Of a stretch of 58,258 nt of DNA, positions 8,650 to 18,100 are shown piece by piece; positions within the stretch are counted from its first letter, which is position 1; each line of letters opens with the position of its first letter. Under the pieces are notes generated by a model, which saw only the letters and a list, made by a program, of their open reading frames with translations, was not told the DNA's origin and made no database searches. Source of the stretch: Mucilaginibacter pedocola (GTDB lineage: Bacteria; Bacteroidota; Bacteroidia; Sphingobacteriales; Sphingobacteriaceae). Location of the stretch: the NCBI RefSeq assembly GCF_002013915.1, contig NZ_MBTF01000018.1:1-58258 (forward strand), given 5' to 3'. A program made the translations under genes and the position numbers.

Positions 8650-8859
8650 TTATTTTAAACCCAGGAATGATACAACCACACCGAACAAAGCAGCACCCTC
8701 GATAAGAGCGGCAGCGATGATCATTGCAGTTTGGATCTTTGAAGCAGCTTCTGGTTGACGTGATATACCTTCCATGGCTTTACCACCTACCTGGCCGATA
8801 CCGATACCGGCGCCAATTACTGCTAAACCTGCACCTAATGCAGCGATACTTCCAATCAT
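8650..8859 (-). CDS. atpE: ATP synthase Fo c subunit
   Basis: This makes the rotating c ring that carries protons across the membrane. Seen: 69 residues, two membrane helices, the polar loop RQPEA, and the ion-carrying Glu in ALIEGAALFG of helix 2. The residues after this Glu are Gly-Ala rather than the Ser/Thr of sodium-binding rings, so a proton type is inferred. The glycine-rich helix 1 (GAGLAVIGAGIGIG) allows tight packing. Confidence 0.96.
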   Translation of the reverse strand: MIGSIAALGAGLAVIGAGIGIGQVGGKAMEGISRQPEAASKIQTAMIIAAALIEGAALFGVVVSFLGLK

Positions 8860-8906
8860 TGTTTTAAAATTAAAGTGAATATATAATATATAGTTATTTG
8901 CAAATC

Positions 8907-10028
8907 TTAGTGGTGGTGCTCCTCAATAGCTGTGCCGATGAACAGCGCAGTTAACAAGGTGAAAATAAATGCCTGCAATGCCGCCACCAGCAATTCAAGC
9001 ACATCCATAAATACCACAAACGGTACCGATACAAATGCTACCGAAGCAGCTTTGAAAACAAATATCAACGATATTAAGCTCAGTACGATAATGTGGCCTG
9101 CGGTGATGTTGGCGAACAAACGTATCATCAAAGCGAATGGCTTAGAAATGATACCTACCAGCTCTACCGGCCACATAATTGGGTACAACCAAACCGGTAC
9201 GTCAGGTGCAAAAATGTGCTTCCAATAGTATTTGTTACCGTTAAGGTTAACAACCAATAAAGTGATCAACGACAGTACAAAAGTCACAGCGATATTACCG
9301 GTTAAGTTAGCACCACCCGGGAAGAATGGCACCAAACCGATAAGGTTGTTCACCCATATAAAGAAGAACACGGTAAGTAACAACGGCATAAAGCGCTCGT
9401 ATTTATAACCAATGTTAGGGCGGGCAATATCATCACGAACGAACATAATAATAGGCTCAATGAAAGATTGCAGGCCTTTAGGTGCTTTACCCTGGCGTTT
9501 TTTATAAGCTGAAGATACGCTAAGGAATATAATGAAAATGATCAACATCGACATCCACATGCTCACCACGTTACGGGTGATCGAGATATCGATCAGTTTT
9601 TTATTCAGGCTAAGTAAAGTAGCAGCAGGCAATAAGCTGTCAGCGCCTTCTACTATGGCTACTTTATCTTTTACCAAACGGTAGGTGTAATATTTACCGC
9701 CGAAATCTTTGTGGCCGTGCTCGAAATTTGCAGAAGAAAATACTTCTAAACCTTTGTCGGTATAAAGCACTACCGGCAATGCAATGCTGGTGGTACCCCA
9801 CAGGTGTATAGAGTGCGAATCGGCAATGTGCTCCAGTATAACTTCACTGGGGTTAAAAGCCTCTTCGTGCTCGCCTTCGGCGGCGTGCTCACCATGGGCA
9901 GGTTGTTCGGTTTCGGCAGCGTGTTCGGGCTGTATAGCAAAAGTTTTACAAGTGCAAAAAGTCAAAAAAACGCCCAAAATGAGGCTTAAGGCAATTTTTT
10001 TTGATTTCAAAACGTGGCTAAAATACAT
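8907..10028 (-). CDS. atpB: ATP synthase Fo a subunit, with signal peptide and His/Glu-rich N-terminus
   Basis: Subunit a forms the proton half-channels beside the c ring. Seen: 373 residues from the ATG at 10028, with a hydrophobic signal-like start (KIALSLILGVFLTFC). A His/Glu-rich segment (EHAAETEQPAHGEHAAEGEH) and a periplasmic domain follow, then the membrane helices. The essential Arg lies in ALMIRLFANITAGH. E. coli AtpB is about 270 residues; the extended N-terminus is usual in Bacteroidota. An alternative TTG start at 10052 would overlap the upstream stop as TTGA, but the ATG places the signal sequence better. Confidence 0.95.
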   Translation of the reverse strand: MYFSHVLKSKKIALSLILGVFLTFCTCKTFAIQPEHAAETEQPAHGEHAAEGEHEEAFNPSEVILEHIADSHSIHLWGTTSIALPVVLYTDKGLEVFSSANFEHGHKDFGGKYYTYRLVKDKVAIVEGADSLLPAATLLSLNKKLIDISITRNVVSMWMSMLIIFIIFLSVSSAYKKRQGKAPKGLQSFIEPIIMFVRDDIARPNIGYKYERFMPLLLTVFFFIWVNNLIGLVPFFPGGANLTGNIAVTFVLSLITLLVVNLNGNKYYWKHIFAPDVPVWLYPIMWPVELVGIISKPFALMIRLFANITAGHIIVLSLISLIFVFKAASVAFVSVPFVVFMDVLELLVAALQAFIFTLLTALFIGTAIEEHHH

Positions 10029-10048
10029 TGAATGAGTGTTTTTTACTT

Positions 10049-10429
10049 TCAATTTTGGTTGCGCAAGTTACGCAATAACACGTAAACTTCAAAGCCGGTA
10101 TTCAGAAAATATAGATAAAAGAAATTAGCCAAAAAAACACCCTGCTCTATGTGTAATTTCAACACAATTACAAGCGCCAAAGCCATGCTCAAAAGCATCT
10201 TCATAATGGTAGTGATCAGGAAGGCTTGGGCATACATTTCGGGCTTCAAAACATTTACAAAGTGCATCCCCATGAGTACCACAAGAGTTAGAACGCCAAA
10301 GAAGCCATACAGCACCCAAAATTGCGGGATAAGCCAGTTGTTATGGCCTACATAAACAAGGCAAACGGGCAGTACCGCCAGCAGTACCATAAAGATGGCA
10401 GTTTGCAAAATGATGGTTAAAAACTTCAT
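10049..10429 (-). CDS. Four-helix membrane protein in the AtpI position
   Basis: Seen: 126 residues from the ATG at 10429, with about four predicted membrane helices (starting MKFLTIILQTAIFMVLLAVL) and a short polar tail, RNLRNQN. The ATG overlaps the atpZ stop as ATGA, so it is translationally coupled to atpZ. A longer upstream frame reads into atpZ and is rejected. Its length, topology and position before atpB match AtpI, the dispensable assembly factor of the c ring. I see no diagnostic sequence motif, so the AtpI role is inferred from context. Confidence 0.7.
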   Translation of the reverse strand: MKFLTIILQTAIFMVLLAVLPVCLVYVGHNNWLIPQFWVLYGFFGVLTLVVLMGMHFVNVLKPEMYAQAFLITTIMKMLLSMALALVIVLKLHIEQGVFLANFFYLYFLNTGFEVYVLLRNLRNQN

Positions 10430-10656
10430 TTGCGTACGGCGCGGATAACTAAATAAAGGGATGCAAATACGCCTGCGAGGGATAAAAGTGCGGTTACCCA
10501 CTTGGTATCATGCCCGGTGTTTTCGTCAATCTTATAACCTGCAAAGGTAAAAATGCCTATTACGGCTATCATCTGGAAGGCCAGGCCCATGTATTTGGCG
10601 TACGAGCTTGCTTCTCTAGCGCCCTTATCTAAGCCATTTGGTTCATTTTCTGCCAT
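10426..10656 (-). CDS. atpZ: AtpZ/AtpI-family Fo accessory protein
   Basis: AtpZ proteins are small two-helix membrane proteins encoded at the head of atp operons; roles in c-ring assembly and in ion transport have been proposed. Seen: 76 residues, a polar N-terminus, then two helices (about 21-40 and 50-70). The sequence KYMGLAFQMIAVIGIFTFAG followed by GYKIDE is typical of the family. It is the first gene of the operon. A TAnnTTTG-like box lies only 5 bases upstream (10661-10668) without a clear -33 partner, so the promoter is uncertain. Confidence 0.85.
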   Translation of the reverse strand: MAENEPNGLDKGAREASSYAKYMGLAFQMIAVIGIFTFAGYKIDENTGHDTKWVTALLSLAGVFASLYLVIRAVRK

Positions 10657-10771
10657 GGCACAAATTTATTGAACCTATTGCATACTATTTAGTAAATTAG
10701 CGTTGCTTTTTATAATAGCCTAAACTCCGCTATAAACCGTCGACATGAATACTTTACAAAAGATAAAACCG

Positions 10772-10800
10772 TTGACAGAAACGGAAACGCTATAACTTTA
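10772..10800 (+). promoter_or_regulatory. Putative promoter of sprE
   Basis: TTG (10772-10774) is followed after 18 bases by TAACTTTA (10793-10800), one mismatch from the Bacteroidota -7 consensus TAnnTTTG. It sits about 27 bases before the sprE start. Confidence 0.5.
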
Positions 10801-10826
10801 AATCTTATCTAATAACAATATAAACC

Positions 10827-13800
10827 TTGAGGCGAACTTCTACCCATTTCTTGTCAAAGCAAAATATAGCCGCGCTATTTACGGTAGCATTTATTATTGC
10901 CGGCTGTTCGCTCGAAAAAAAGAGTGCGCTTAACCGCGGGCTGCAAAACCTTACGGCGCATTATAATATATTATTTAATGCCCGCGAAATACTTCGCCAG
11001 AAACAGGAAGGTTATGCCGCCGGCTTTGTAGATAACTATAGCGAACTGCTTTCGGTATATCAGGATACAGCCGCTGTTGGTACCGAGCCTGATAAAGACC
11101 TCGAATCGGCCAAAACTCGCGCCAACACCATCATCAGCATAAAAGAACAAAGCCACTACATACCTGATGCTTATTTGGTATTGGGTAAGGCCAACTTTTT
11201 AGGTGCAAATTATTTTGACGCGGCGGAGTATTTTAACTACGTAGGCTTGAGCGCTACTACCAAACAAGCCCAGTTAAAACAAGAAGCCCTGGTATGGAAG
11301 GCTCGCGCCCTGCTTTACCTGCATAAAGATGCTGAAGCTAAACAAACTATTGATAGCGCCCTGCAAAACATCAACCCTAAAAAAAACATTACTGCCGATG
11401 TTTATGCAACGCAATTACAGTACTATATAAACCAGGGCGAATACCCCGAAGCTGAAGCCGCAGCCAAAGAGGCCATTAAATTTTGTAAGGATAACCTGCA
11501 ACGCATGCGCTGGACTTTCATCCAGGGCCAATTGCAGGAACTTAACAGCAAACCCGCCGATGCCGTGGCCAGTTACGCCCGCGTAGCAAAAAGTAATGTG
11601 AGCTTTGATATGGCCTTCAATGCCGATCTCAACCGCATACGTATTGAGGATATGCAAAACGGCGTTAAGGTAAGCCGCCTTGCCCGCCTGCGCGCGCTGC
11701 TGAAAAACCAAAACAACGCCGATTTCACCGACCAGGTATACTACCAGATAGCCCAACTGCAATATGCCGATAACCAGATAGACGATGCCATAAAAAGCTA
11801 CAAGCTATCAACCGCCTATAGCACCCGCAACCAAAACCAAAAAGGGTTATCGTACCTGCGCCTGGCCGATGTTTATTTTAAAAACAAAACAGACTATACG
11901 CTGGCTAAGGATTATTATGATAGCACGCTCACCACGCTGCCACCTACCTACCCGGGGTATATCACTATTAAAAAGAAGGCAGATAACCTACAACTGCTAA
12001 CCGATAACCTGAAGGTAATTGCCCGCGAAGACACCCTGCAAATGCTGGCCGCGCTTGATGAGCCAACCCGCCAAAAACGATTAGACGAAATGGCCAAACG
12101 CCAGGCCATCCAAAAACAAGCAGCTACTGCTAATGTAAATGCATCATCCGCCGCTGCCAACAACCCATTTGCCGATATAGATAACCCTGCTACTGCTGTG
12201 GCTAGCGTACCAAATGGTGGCAACTTTTATTTTTATAACACAACTGCGGTAAGCCAGGGCTTCAGCGATTTTAAGCGCGTGTGGGGTAACCGTAAGCTGG
12301 AAGACAACTGGCGCCGTAGCAGCCGCTCAAATGCCGACATTACTACCAACACTTTAAATACTGCCAAGAATGTTGACGTAAATGCCGCACTGCCCGATTC
12401 GTTGCAACGCACGCCTGCCGAGGTAGAAAACAGCGCCTTTAAAAACGACCTGTTGCAAAACCTGCCGCTTACGCCGGAATTATTGGCACAATCGAACACA
12501 CGCCGGTATGATGCTTACATGGCTATTGCCAATTTTTACCGCGATGTAATTGACGATAAAAAAGAGGCGGCCATTGCTTTTGAGAAAGTTCTGGCCCTTT
12601 TCCCTAACAATACCAACAAGGCCGCTATTTATTATAACTTGTACCGTTTATACAGCGAGAGCAACAAACCGCTATCAGACAAATACCGCGATTTGGTGCT
12701 GAAAGAATACGCCGAAACCGCCTTCGCCAAAACCATCCTCGATCCTGATTATGGCAAGCGCATGAACGAGGAAGACGCGGGCTTTAGTTTATTATATAAC
12801 CAGGTTTACGACCTTTATGCTTCCAAAAATTATACTGCCACTATTACCTCGGCAGATGGCTTACTGCAAACTTACCCCGGCGGCAAATTCTCTGCACAGT
12901 TAGAGTACCTGAAGGTATTTTCGGCAGGGCACCAGGAGAAACTGGATCCCTTTAAGGCGAGCCTGCAGCAAATAGCCGCTAAATACCCCGATGATAAACT
13001 GATAACTCCGCTGGTAAAAGAGCATTTGGCCTATATTGATGTAAACCAGGCAGAATTGGCAGCCCGCCCTGTGGTACTTACCGACCGCGACCTTAACGAG
13101 GCTACCTTTACTATACCTATAGTATACCAACAGGAAACCGAATACCGCAAGCCCTACACCGGCGGCCCTATTGAGATTGTGCCCGATGTGCGCAAACCCG
13201 AGCCTAAAAAACCAACGCCGGCTCCTGTAGTAGTAAAAGAAACTGTTCCGCCACCTGTAAAACAACCCGAGGCTGCGCCGGTGGTGAAAGAACCGGTAAA
13301 AGAACCTATTGTTGCCAAGGTTGACACCGTAAAACCAGCCGTTAAAGAACCGGAGGTTGCAAAAACCGAGCCTGCCAAGGAGCCTGTAAAAGAACCTGAA
13401 GTAGCGAAAACCGAACCAGTTAAAGAAGCTGTAAAAGAGCCCGTAGTTCTACAGGTGCCAACCGTGCAGCAACCTGTTGTAACAGTTAAGCCGCCGTTAG
13501 CCAAAAGGCCATCGATATTTAGCCTGCGCGATAGTACGCATTACTTTTTTGTAGTGAATGTAAACTCGGGTACAACTAATTTGGCTTCTTCGCGTTTTGG
13601 CATAGGGCAATTTAACCGTGTGCAATACCAGGGCCCGCCTATTAACCATAAGCTGAAAACAGCCGGGGCAGATAACCAACTGATATACGTTGGCCGCTTT
13701 ACCAACCTCGATAAGGCTAAAGATTATGCCCGCCGTATAGTGCCCCTGCTGCCGGATATTATGAAGGTACCCGGGGATAAATACAGCTTTTTTATCATTA

Positions 13801-13877
13801 CCGAAGAAAATCTGGATAAATTAGCCGATTCAAAAACATTAGGTAGTTATATCGATTTTTACCAGAAGAACTATTAG
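10827..13877 (+). CDS. sprE: Type IX secretion / gliding lipoprotein SprE (PorW)
   Basis: SprE/PorW is an outer-membrane-associated TPR lipoprotein needed for type IX secretion and gliding. Seen: 1016 residues. The lipobox FIIAGC puts the acylated Cys at 27, followed by the family start SLEKKSALNRGLQNLTAHYN. TPR-like helical repeats fill about 30-480 and 555-750. A low-complexity stretch of KEPEVAKTEP-type repeats (about 785-885) is followed by a conserved C-terminal domain, from YFFVVNVNSG to YIDFYQKNY. Translation must start at TTG 10827: a TAA lies two codons upstream and no ATG precedes the signal sequence. The PBP gene follows after 3 bases. Confidence 0.9.
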   Translation: MRRTSTHFLSKQNIAALFTVAFIIAGCSLEKKSALNRGLQNLTAHYNILFNAREILRQKQEGYAAGFVDNYSELLSVYQDTAAVGTEPDKDLESAKTRANTIISIKEQSHYIPDAYLVLGKANFLGANYFDAAEYFNYVGLSATTKQAQLKQEALVWKARALLYLHKDAEAKQTIDSALQNINPKKNITADVYATQLQYYINQGEYPEAEAAAKEAIKFCKDNLQRMRWTFIQGQLQELNSKPADAVASYARVAKSNVSFDMAFNADLNRIRIEDMQNGVKVSRLARLRALLKNQNNADFTDQVYYQIAQLQYADNQIDDAIKSYKLSTAYSTRNQNQKGLSYLRLADVYFKNKTDYTLAKDYYDSTLTTLPPTYPGYITIKKKADNLQLLTDNLKVIAREDTLQMLAALDEPTRQKRLDEMAKRQAIQKQAATANVNASSAAANNPFADIDNPATAVASVPNGGNFYFYNTTAVSQGFSDFKRVWGNRKLEDNWRRSSRSNADITTNTLNTAKNVDVNAALPDSLQRTPAEVENSAFKNDLLQNLPLTPELLAQSNTRRYDAYMAIANFYRDVIDDKKEAAIAFEKVLALFPNNTNKAAIYYNLYRLYSESNKPLSDKYRDLVLKEYAETAFAKTILDPDYGKRMNEEDAGFSLLYNQVYDLYASKNYTATITSADGLLQTYPGGKFSAQLEYLKVFSAGHQEKLDPFKASLQQIAAKYPDDKLITPLVKEHLAYIDVNQAELAARPVVLTDRDLNEATFTIPIVYQQETEYRKPYTGGPIEIVPDVRKPEPKKPTPAPVVVKETVPPPVKQPEAAPVVKEPVKEPIVAKVDTVKPAVKEPEVAKTEPAKEPVKEPEVAKTEPVKEAVKEPVVLQVPTVQQPVVTVKPPLAKRPSIFSLRDSTHYFFVVNVNSGTTNLASSRFGIGQFNRVQYQGPPINHKLKTAGADNQLIYVGRFTNLDKAKDYARRIVPLLPDIMKVPGDKYSFFIITEENLDKLADSKTLGSYIDFYQKNY

Positions 13878-13880
13878 TAA

Positions 13881-16154
13881 ATGGCAACCATCATCACCAA
13901 TAATAACCGCAATAACAAAAACAAGATCACCTCGCAAGATTTCAGGCGCTATAACTGGTACATCTGGCGCTTTGTAATTGGCTGCTTTGCTTTTTTTGTT
14001 ATCATGATACTGCTCATCGCCTTCCAGGTGTTTGGCACGCTGCCTTCCTTCCGCGAGTTGGAGAACCCTAAGAGCGACCAGGCCTCGCAGGTTATCTCGT
14101 CGGATAACCAGGTTATAGGTAACTACTATGTTAAAAACCGCACCAGCGTTACTTATAAGCAACTTTCGCCAAATGTTATCAATGCATTGGTGGCTACAGA
14201 AGATGCTCGTTTTTACGAGCACTCTGGTATCGACTTTCAGCGTACGTTTAGTATTGTGCTTTATAACCTCATCGGTAAAAAGCAGGGCGGCAGTACTATT
14301 ACCCAGCAGTTGGCGCTCAACCTGTTTTCGGAGAGGGCACATAACCCGCTAAAGCGTATCATCCAAAAATTACAGGAATGGATAACCGCCGCAAAGCTCG
14401 AGCGCAATTACACCAAAGAAGAAATCCTGACGCTGTATATGAATACGGTAGATTTTGGCGCTTACAATACTTTCGGTATCAGCTCTGCATCCCGCACTTA
14501 TTTTAATACCACGCCCGATAAATTAACGCCCGATCAGGCGGCTTTGCTGATGGGTATGATAAACGGCCCCGGTATTTACAGCCCTATCAACCACCCCGAA
14601 AACGCTTTAAAACGCCGCAACTTTGTGCTGCGTCGCATGAACGAGGAAGGTTACCTGAGCGACGGGCAAGCCGAAGAATTTAAAGCAAAACCCCTCGGGC
14701 TCAACTTTAAAGTTACCGACCATAACGAAGGTATGGCTACCTACTTCAGGGCCGTTTTGAAAAAAGAAGTACAAAAGATATTGGTAGATAAGCAGGTGCT
14801 CAAACCCGATGGTGTTACCCCCTACGACCTCGATCGCGACGGGCTGAAAATATATACCACCATTGATGCCACCATGCAGCAATATGCCGAGGAAGCGCAG
14901 AAAGAGTACATGAAGAAGCTGCAGGCACAATTTAATGCTCACTGGAAAGGTATAAGCCTGTACAAATCTATCCCTACCTTTAAAAGCCTGCTTGATAAAG
15001 GCATGCGCCGTTCTGATCGTTATATTAGCCTGAAACTGCAGAACAAAAGCGACGAGGAGATAAAAGAAGATTTTAATACGCCTGCCAAAATGAACATTTT
15101 CACCTGGCATGGCGATATTGATACCGTAATGAAACCTATAGATAGCATTGTTTATAACAAACTACTGTTGCGCAATGCTTTGATGAGTATGGACCCAAAT
15201 ACCGGCTATATTAAAGCCTGGGTGGGCGGCACCAACTTCGAGCACTTTAAGTACGACCAGGTGAAAATGGGTACCCGCCAGGTAGGTTCTACCGCAAAGC
15301 CGTTTACCTATGCGGTGGGTATTGAGGAAGGTTTTTCGCCCTGCATGCAGGTAGCCAACGAGCCTATCACCATTACCGGTTATGGCGAAGATTGGACACC
15401 GCGCTCCTCGCCTACCGAAACTGTGCCGGGTGTTATTACATTGCGTACAGCTTTGGCTCGTTCGCAAAACTGGGTTACTGCTTATGTAATGAATGAAGTA
15501 AAGCCAGCCCCCGTGGCCGACCTCATCAAAAAAATGGGTATAACCAGCCCGGTACCTGCTTACCCGTCGATATGTTTGGGAACCTTTAATGCTTCTGTTT
15601 TTGACATGACCGGCGCTTACAGTGCCTTTGCCAACGAAGGCGTTTGGACCGAACCCACCTTCCTGTTACGGATTGAAGATAAAAACGGCAACCTGTTGTA
15701 TAATAATACCCCACGCGTAGTACAAGCCCTTAACCCTGAGATAGCCTACGTGATGACCTATATGCTAAAAGGTGTAATAGACGAAGGTACCGGTTACCGT
15801 TTACGCAGAGATTACCACATTATGAACCCCATAGGCGGTAAAACAGGTACCACGCAGGATAACTCCGACGGTTGGTTTATTGGTATTACCCCGCAACTGG
15901 TTACCGGTGTATGGACCGGCTGCGAAGACCGCGATATCCACTTCCGCAGTACCCGATTGGGCGAGGGTGCTAACACCGCATTGCCTATATTTGCAGGCTA
16001 CATGAAACGGGTTTACGAAAACCAAAAACTCGGCATTAAAAAGAATGTAGACTTCGTTCCGCCTAAAAGCGGCGTAAGCATCACCATTGATTGCGGTGCC
16101 TACAGCCAGCAACAAAAAGGCACGAACGAGGTGGAGAAGAAACTTGACTTTTAG
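13881..16154 (+). CDS. Class A penicillin-binding protein (PBP1A type)
   Basis: A bifunctional peptidoglycan synthase, anchored in the inner membrane and acting in the periplasm. Seen: 757 residues, one membrane helix (about 29-49), and a glycosyltransferase family 51 domain with catalytic Glu107 in ATEDARFYEHSG and the GGSTITQQLALNLF block. The transpeptidase domain has the SxxK nucleophile motif STAK (470-473) and KTGT (654-657). It lies 3 bases behind sprE, so the two are co-transcribed. The TAG stop is the first base triplet of a palindromic repeat (16152-16241). Confidence 0.95.
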   Translation: MATIITNNNRNNKNKITSQDFRRYNWYIWRFVIGCFAFFVIMILLIAFQVFGTLPSFRELENPKSDQASQVISSDNQVIGNYYVKNRTSVTYKQLSPNVINALVATEDARFYEHSGIDFQRTFSIVLYNLIGKKQGGSTITQQLALNLFSERAHNPLKRIIQKLQEWITAAKLERNYTKEEILTLYMNTVDFGAYNTFGISSASRTYFNTTPDKLTPDQAALLMGMINGPGIYSPINHPENALKRRNFVLRRMNEEGYLSDGQAEEFKAKPLGLNFKVTDHNEGMATYFRAVLKKEVQKILVDKQVLKPDGVTPYDLDRDGLKIYTTIDATMQQYAEEAQKEYMKKLQAQFNAHWKGISLYKSIPTFKSLLDKGMRRSDRYISLKLQNKSDEEIKEDFNTPAKMNIFTWHGDIDTVMKPIDSIVYNKLLLRNALMSMDPNTGYIKAWVGGTNFEHFKYDQVKMGTRQVGSTAKPFTYAVGIEEGFSPCMQVANEPITITGYGEDWTPRSSPTETVPGVITLRTALARSQNWVTAYVMNEVKPAPVADLIKKMGITSPVPAYPSICLGTFNASVFDMTGAYSAFANEGVWTEPTFLLRIEDKNGNLLYNNTPRVVQALNPEIAYVMTYMLKGVIDEGTGYRLRRDYHIMNPIGGKTGTTQDNSDGWFIGITPQLVTGVWTGCEDRDIHFRSTRLGEGANTALPIFAGYMKRVYENQKLGIKKNVDFVPPKSGVSITIDCGAYSQQQKGTNEVEKKLDF

Positions 16155-16241
16155 CCCCCTAACCCCCTGAAGGGGGAATTAATAGGTGAGGCTGCTTAAT
16201 AATATTGACGAAAGAGTTCCCCCTTCAGGGGGTTAGGGGGC
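16152..16241. repeat. Inverted pair of three-frame-stop elements, 25-bp perfect arms
   Basis: The left arm (16154-16178) begins GCCCCCTAACCCCCTGAAGG; the right arm (16217-16241) is its exact 25-base reverse complement. Each arm is itself palindromic (CCCCCTGAAGGGGG). The left arm starts on the last base of the PBP stop codon. With that TAG, the unit holds TAG, TAA and TGA in three different frames. The right arm ends 2 bases before the uvrC start codon. A third copy lies at 52528-52554, again touching a TAG stop. Confidence 0.9.
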
Positions 16242-16243
16242 AG

Positions 16244-18076
16244 ATGGACAAATTTGACTACCGCGAAGCATTAAAGAACATCCCGCACAAACCGGGGGTG
16301 TACCAGTATTGGGATGTTGCGGACGAACTGATATATATTGGCAAAGCCAAAGACCTGCGTAACCGCGTAGGTTCGTACTTTAATAAGGATACCCAGCTGA
16401 ATGGTAAAACCCGCGTGCTGGTATCCAAGATCCGCAAAATTACTTTCACCATTGTTGATACCGAGGTGGATGCCTGGCTGCTGGAGAACAGTATGATCAA
16501 GAAGCATCAGCCACGCTACAATGTGCTGCTTAAGGATGATAAAACCTACCCCTGGATCATCATCAAGAACGAGAACTACCCACGTATTTTCTGGACGCGC
16601 CGCATCATCCGCGATGGGTCCAAATACCTTGGTCCCTATGCTTCTGTAAGCATGATGCATACCATTTTGGGTTTGATAAAAGAGACTTACCCCCTGCGCA
16701 CTTGCAACCTTGCACTAACGCGGGAGAACATTGAGAAAGGTAAGTTTAAAGTATGCCTCGAATACCAGTTGGGCAACTGCAAAGGCCCCTGCCAGGATTA
16801 CCAATCGGAAGCGGATTATAACAATAGCATAGCCGAAATAACAGACATACTGAACGGCAAAATTGGTGCGGTAGTACGCAACCTAAAGGGCGACTTGGAG
16901 AAAGCCGTAAGCGAGCTTAATTTTGAGCATGCGCACCGGTTGAAACGCAAATCGGACTTGCTGGAGAATTACCAGAGTAAATCTACCGTGGTAAATTCTT
17001 CTATTACCGATGTGGATGTTTTCAGCATAGCCTCCGAAGAGAAATACGCCTTTGTAAACTACCTGAAGGTGATGAACGGCACCATCACCCAAACCCAAAC
17101 CATCGAGCTGAAAAAACGCCTTGATGAAACCGATGAGGAACTGCTCACGCTCGCCATCACCGAGTTCAGGATGCGGTACGAAAGCCATTCTAAAGAGATC
17201 ATCGTACCGTTTGAGATAGATTTGGAAGATGCCAAAATAAAGTTCACGGTACCTAAACTGGGCGAGAAGCGCAAACTGCTTGACCTTTCGCAGAAGAATG
17301 TGCAGTTCTTTAAAAAGGAAAAAATAGACCAGTACGAAAAACTTAACCCTGATGTACGTACCGACAGGTTGATGGACCTGATGAAGAAGGACCTTCGTTT
17401 GAACCAGCAGCCCCGCCACATCGAGTGTTTTGATAACTCTAACTTCCAGGGTAAGTACCCCGTTTCGGCTATTGTGGTATTTAAAGATGGTAAGCCTTCT
17501 AAGAAAGATTACCGCTTTTTTAACGTGAAAACCGTTGTTGGCCCCGACGACTTTGCAACAATGGAGGAGGCAGTACACCGCCGGTACCGCCGCATGCTGG
17601 ATGAAGGCACCGAACTGCCACAACTTATCATCATTGATGGTGGCAAGGGTCAGCTGTCATCTGCCATGAAGAGCTTAAAGCTGCTTGGGATAGATACAAA
17701 AGTAACCGTTATAGGTATTGCCAAACGCCTGGAAGAACTCTACTACCCCGGCGACCAATACCCCATGTATCTGGATAAGCGTTCGGAAACGCTTAAGATC
17801 ATCCAGCAACTGCGCGATGAGGCACACCGTTTTGGTATTACCGCCCACCGCAAAAAGCGCGATAAAGGTACGCTGGCCACCGAATTGGAACTGATAGAGG
17901 GTGTAGGCAAAACCACTGCCGAAAAGCTTTTAAAGTACTTCAAATCGGTAAAGAAGATACGCGAAGCCACCGAAGAAATGCTGTTGGAGGTCGTTAACTT
18001 GAAACAGGCAAAAGCAATATCACAATACTTTAACCCGGCTGTAAGCAGCACTACAGGTTTGCAAAGCCCGGAGTAA
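16244..18076 (+). CDS. uvrC: Excinuclease ABC subunit C
   Basis: UvrC makes the two incisions on either side of a lesion in nucleotide excision repair. Seen: 610 residues. An N-terminal GIY-YIG nuclease has KPGVYQYWDVADELIYIGKA (about 16-35). A Cys-rich segment (CNLALTRENIEKGKFKVCLE...CKGPC) follows, then the RNase H-like nuclease with ECFDNSNFQG and IIDGGKGQLSSA. The C-terminal helix-hairpin-helix has IEGVGKTTAEKLLKYFKS. The ATG at 16244 gives the family N-terminus; 13 further upstream codons lie in the repeat arm and are rejected. Probably co-transcribed with sprE and the PBP. Confidence 0.96.
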   Translation: MDKFDYREALKNIPHKPGVYQYWDVADELIYIGKAKDLRNRVGSYFNKDTQLNGKTRVLVSKIRKITFTIVDTEVDAWLLENSMIKKHQPRYNVLLKDDKTYPWIIIKNENYPRIFWTRRIIRDGSKYLGPYASVSMMHTILGLIKETYPLRTCNLALTRENIEKGKFKVCLEYQLGNCKGPCQDYQSEADYNNSIAEITDILNGKIGAVVRNLKGDLEKAVSELNFEHAHRLKRKSDLLENYQSKSTVVNSSITDVDVFSIASEEKYAFVNYLKVMNGTITQTQTIELKKRLDETDEELLTLAITEFRMRYESHSKEIIVPFEIDLEDAKIKFTVPKLGEKRKLLDLSQKNVQFFKKEKIDQYEKLNPDVRTDRLMDLMKKDLRLNQQPRHIECFDNSNFQGKYPVSAIVVFKDGKPSKKDYRFFNVKTVVGPDDFATMEEAVHRRYRRMLDEGTELPQLIIIDGGKGQLSSAMKSLKLLGIDTKVTVIGIAKRLEELYYPGDQYPMYLDKRSETLKIIQQLRDEAHRFGITAHRKKRDKGTLATELELIEGVGKTTAEKLLKYFKSVKKIREATEEMLLEVVNLKQAKAISQYFNPAVSSTTGLQSPE

Positions 18077-18100
18077 TTGCCACAAGCTATCTCATAAACA

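Noticed and set aside
8650..8859. Sodium-type c subunit
   Set aside because: Gln in helix 1 is out of register with the sodium-binding Gln, and the Glu of helix 2 is followed by Gly-Ala, not Ser-Thr.
10661..10668. TAAATTTG box as the atp operon promoter
   Set aside because: It is 5 bases from the start codon, which would make a leaderless mRNA, and no -33 TTG is present; left as a note only.
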